NCBI GenBank assembly: GCA_013396525.1
Contig: VWYX01000759.1
Location: forward strand, 62,001 to 126,000
Direction of reading: 5' to 3'
From: Chaetorhynchus papuensis
Lineage: Eukaryota > Chordata > Aves > Passeriformes > Rhipiduridae
DNA: 64,000 bases
The position numbers and the translations under genes were made by a program. A model generated the notes under the pieces. The model was given only the letters and a program-made list of their open reading frames with translations, made no database searches and was not told the origin of the DNA. Position 1 is the first letter of the stretch, and each line of letters opens with the position of its first letter. This document shows positions 61,301-64,000 of the stretch, one piece after another.

Positions 61301-64000
61301 CTTGGTGTACTGACTTTTGTCAGCCTTTCTGATGACTTGTTAGCAAATGAGCTGCTTCTTCACAGACTAACATTGATTTGTTGAGCAAACTGCTTAAAAT
61401 GCAAGAGATTTCAGGAATCCCCATTTCAAAAATTCAGTTTTATTTCAGTTGGGCTAATTATTACTTTACTTTCATACTTAATGGTACTGATAATCAGTTG
61501 GGGTATTGATAGAATAGCAATATAATTAGTAACACTGGTAGCTTTATTGAAACATATTGCTATTTTAAGTATACTATTTTATTTTCAGAGCATCTGGAGG
61601 CCCCAGATATACTGGGGCCACAGCCCAAGGCAGTATGTAGTCAAACAGCAAATTCTACACAAATCTTGTGATCTTGATAAGGCTTTGTTTGGCAACATCT
61701 ACAAGCTTGTAACAAACTCCATGGCTTTTTTTTTCAACTGAGGAAACATATTTACCTTTAAAAAACATCTTACTGCATTTGAGGCAGGATAAATGCCAAG
61801 TGGAGGACAAAACTCCAAACTACACCTTTCTAAAATTGCTTCTGGCAAGGATGGGAAGTGTTTCACACAATCATTAGTTGTGGTAGCATTGATGGAGCCC
61901 TGGCAGATGTCTCCAGGATCACCCACCTTGGCAGCTGGAGCTGCAGCAGAGCAGGGGGACCACGAGCTCTTGTTGCCACATGAAGCAGCAGTTCTAGGAC
62001 ACTACTACAATGCCTCTACTTTGCTGGGCTCCCCAAGAGCAGAAGGGTCTGGTTCTGCTCCTTGAAGTCATCTTCAGCTCCATCTGTTTCCAGCAGCTGC
62101 AGGTTGGGATTGCACATTTCCTCTCCCTTTGCCTTCTTGTTTGTATTATTTTTTTGTGAAAATAATTTCATAATTGAGAAATGCAGTTTTGAGTTGACTC
62201 CAATATTCTTTAAATTTAGCTTAAAATTAGTGGAACAGATGTGATGGAAAACTTTCCCTTGAAAGATACACAAAATGATGGGGAAGCAATATGCAGCTCT
62301 TCATCTAGTAGATTTGGATACATCTTCCTTTGCTTTTTATGGGACCTGAACGTTCCTTCAGTTGCCAGGTTGTTGAACATTTTGAGATGGTTTCTTCACT
62401 ATTTCTCATGATTAGGCTGTTGCCCTTTGCACAGAGTGATTAACTGGGACAGTGAAATGTTGTCTGGATCCCTCTACCCCGGCTTAAATGATCTGCTGTA
62501 CGGTCAGTCCCTGGGCCCTGTTCCCTTCCATGGAGCACTGAGCTGTTTCACAGCTGTTTCACAGCTCAGTGGGAGACTGGGGGACACCTCCCCATAGCTC
62601 TCCCAGGACCCCTGGGCTGTGGAGCATGTCTTGGCCTCAAACCCCACACAGCACCTGACTGCAGGTCACTCCATCTGTGCAGCATTTTCATTAGTTTCAT
62701 TAACTCCCTGCCTTCCTGCCACTGGATTTTATCTATTCAAAAACCATCCATGAGTCTTACAAAATTGACAAATGGCAGGTAAGTTCTCAGCCTTGTTTGC
62801 TGCCCGGTCTCTCCTCCATTTGCTTTGCCATGTGCCAGGTAGTAGCTACACTAAAGAGAGAGTCAAGCTAATAAAAGCATTCTTTCTCTCTGCTTGAGGG
62901 GAGATTAAATAGAGGTATATATATCCCTTGCTGAAATGGAGTTTATCGCATATTTTTTTGCATGATAACAGATTCACCCTTGAACAAAGACTTTGAGGTG
63001 CATCTGAGTATTTTTGTTGACAACCTGGCAGTCACCGTGTGATCCCTCCTGCGGTCCTGTTGCACTGACCTCTATGGTACTCTTACTGATGTCCTCTCTT
63101 AACTGCCTGCATTGCTGTTTGGCACATATATCAACAAAGTGACTTGAATTCTGAGAGTTTTATGGACTGGAGTCATGCTGCTATTCCTAAAAGTACGTTT
63201 TCCTCAGATTCGTGGAAAATGATAGCTGCAAAATGTCAAATTTAGAAGAAAGTGGGTGGAAACCTGAATTTTGTCACTTACACTTACTGCTTCAGCTGGC
63301 ACTAAATGAGAGTTTTCAGCTCCCCGCTCCCTCCCTCACCTCCTTCATGGGAGCAGAGTGTGATTGTGCCTAAATATGATGCTGTGACGGGGTCACGGTG
63401 AACTCCTCTTCCCGTGGTCCAGGTGGAACACAGTGTACGGAAAAGCTGCTGCACAAACATAAGTGCTTCACACTTGCAAACGTTAAATCCAGCTATGGTT
63501 ACAGGGGGAGGGTTTCTGTGATGCATTCCTGGTCTTCTGACATAGTTGCAACAATTTATATGCATGCTGAGGTTGAGGCGGGGGAGTTTGGGGGAGCAGC
63601 AGGTGTTTTGGGAGAAGCTGCTTCCTCTCACACACCTCTCCAAGCCCTGCACGCAGTGGGTGATGTGGCATGGGGCTGACCTTCACTGAGCAGTGGGAAT
63701 CAGGTCCTGTAACCCCAGTGCCTGTTCTGGTTCCTTGCTGCTTGAGAAGGGTGTTTTGCTTTAAGGCAAAGGTTTTGTGTGTGGTTCACAGAGAATGTGA
63801 AAGCCAATTTGGGACTATTATATAAGCAGAAGTAGAGATATTCCAGGCTCTGTGGTTTGAGAGGATGATGTGAGGAAAGGCTCGAAGCCTGCTGAAAATT
63901 GGTGAGTGTAGCCACGCCAAGTATATGGATACCCTGAAAAAAACACTTGGCAAGGTGCCCTTCTACGGTTTGTGGTACTGATGCAGGAGTCTGACTGGTG
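58329..64000. other. Unique noncoding stretch to the window end
   Basis: No gene or mobile element recognised. Open frames up to 139 codons (60549-60968, minus) lack domains and overlap other frames. An inverted repeat with an internal 11-bp tandem duplication lies at 62536-62571. A G-rich patch at about 63570-63612 is not a canonical quadruplex because one loop is too long. Confidence 0.5.
62536..62571. repeat. Inverted repeat containing a tandem duplication
   Basis: Ten-bp arms CACTGAGCTG and CAGCTCAGTG are exact complements around a 16-base loop. Overlapping them, AGCTGTTTCAC is duplicated head to tail (62541-62551 and 62552-62562). The duplication may have arisen by slippage within an earlier, shorter palindrome. 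Confidence 0.9.

Noticed and set aside
1..64000. CRISPR arrays, operons, tRNA or rRNA genes, phage or plasmid functions
   Set aside because: None seen. The base composition, repeats and absence of long frames fit vertebrate noncoding DNA only.

Overview
The window is noncoding vertebrate DNA, almost certainly from a bird. The evidence is a scatter of CR1 (chicken repeat 1) LINE fragments in both orientations. Several end in the diagnostic short ATTCTATG/ATTCTGTG 3' terminus without a poly-A tail, and their open frames are recognisable pieces of CR1 ORF2 (reverse transcriptase and the C-terminal region). There are no L1 or Alu-like elements, CpG looks sparse, and open frames are short and interrupted throughout. 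I cannot name the species. I found no protein-coding exon, rRNA, tRNA, CRISPR array or prokaryotic-style operon. The longest unexplained frames (about 100-140 codons) look like chance frames in noncoding DNA. The window is best read as intergenic or deep intronic sequence.

Layout. 1-3194: AT-rich unique sequence with poly-A signals and an A13 run, possibly an untranslated region or a retroposed tail. 3195-3490: CR1 3' end (+). 4845-5580: an old, diverged CR1/L3-like element (+). 5581-12995: unique sequence. 12996-13822: a CR1 (-) split by a roughly 274-bp solo LTR (-) that keeps CCAAT, TATA and poly-A signals. 13823-19157: unique sequence holding a cluster of near-perfect palindromes at 16387-16620. 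19158-19713: CR1 (-). 19714-31939: long unique stretch. 31940-32310: old CR1 (+). 32311-35586: unique sequence with a TG microsatellite. 35587-35956: assembly gap of 370 N. 35957-37085: the longest CR1 (-), with a reverse transcriptase active-site remnant in which one catalytic Asp has become Asn. 37086-44769: unique, with AT-rich segments that look like candidate conserved noncoding DNA. 44770-44944: CR1 (+). 44945-50354: unique, with a G-quadruplex-type run at 45634. 50355-50535: old CR1 (+). 52665-53546: CR1 (+). 58229-58328: CR1 tip (+). The rest is unique to 64000.

The repeats form at least two age layers. Old diverged fragments are at 4845, 31940 and 50355. Younger avian CR1 copies are at 3195, 12996, 19158, 35957, 44770, 52665 and 58229. 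The LTR landed inside one of the younger copies, so it is later still. I do not see a new biological system here. The strongest unexplained signal is the palindrome cluster at 16387-16620, followed by the intact regulatory signals of the nested LTR, the G-quadruplex motif and the AT-rich segments dense in homeodomain/POU-type sites.
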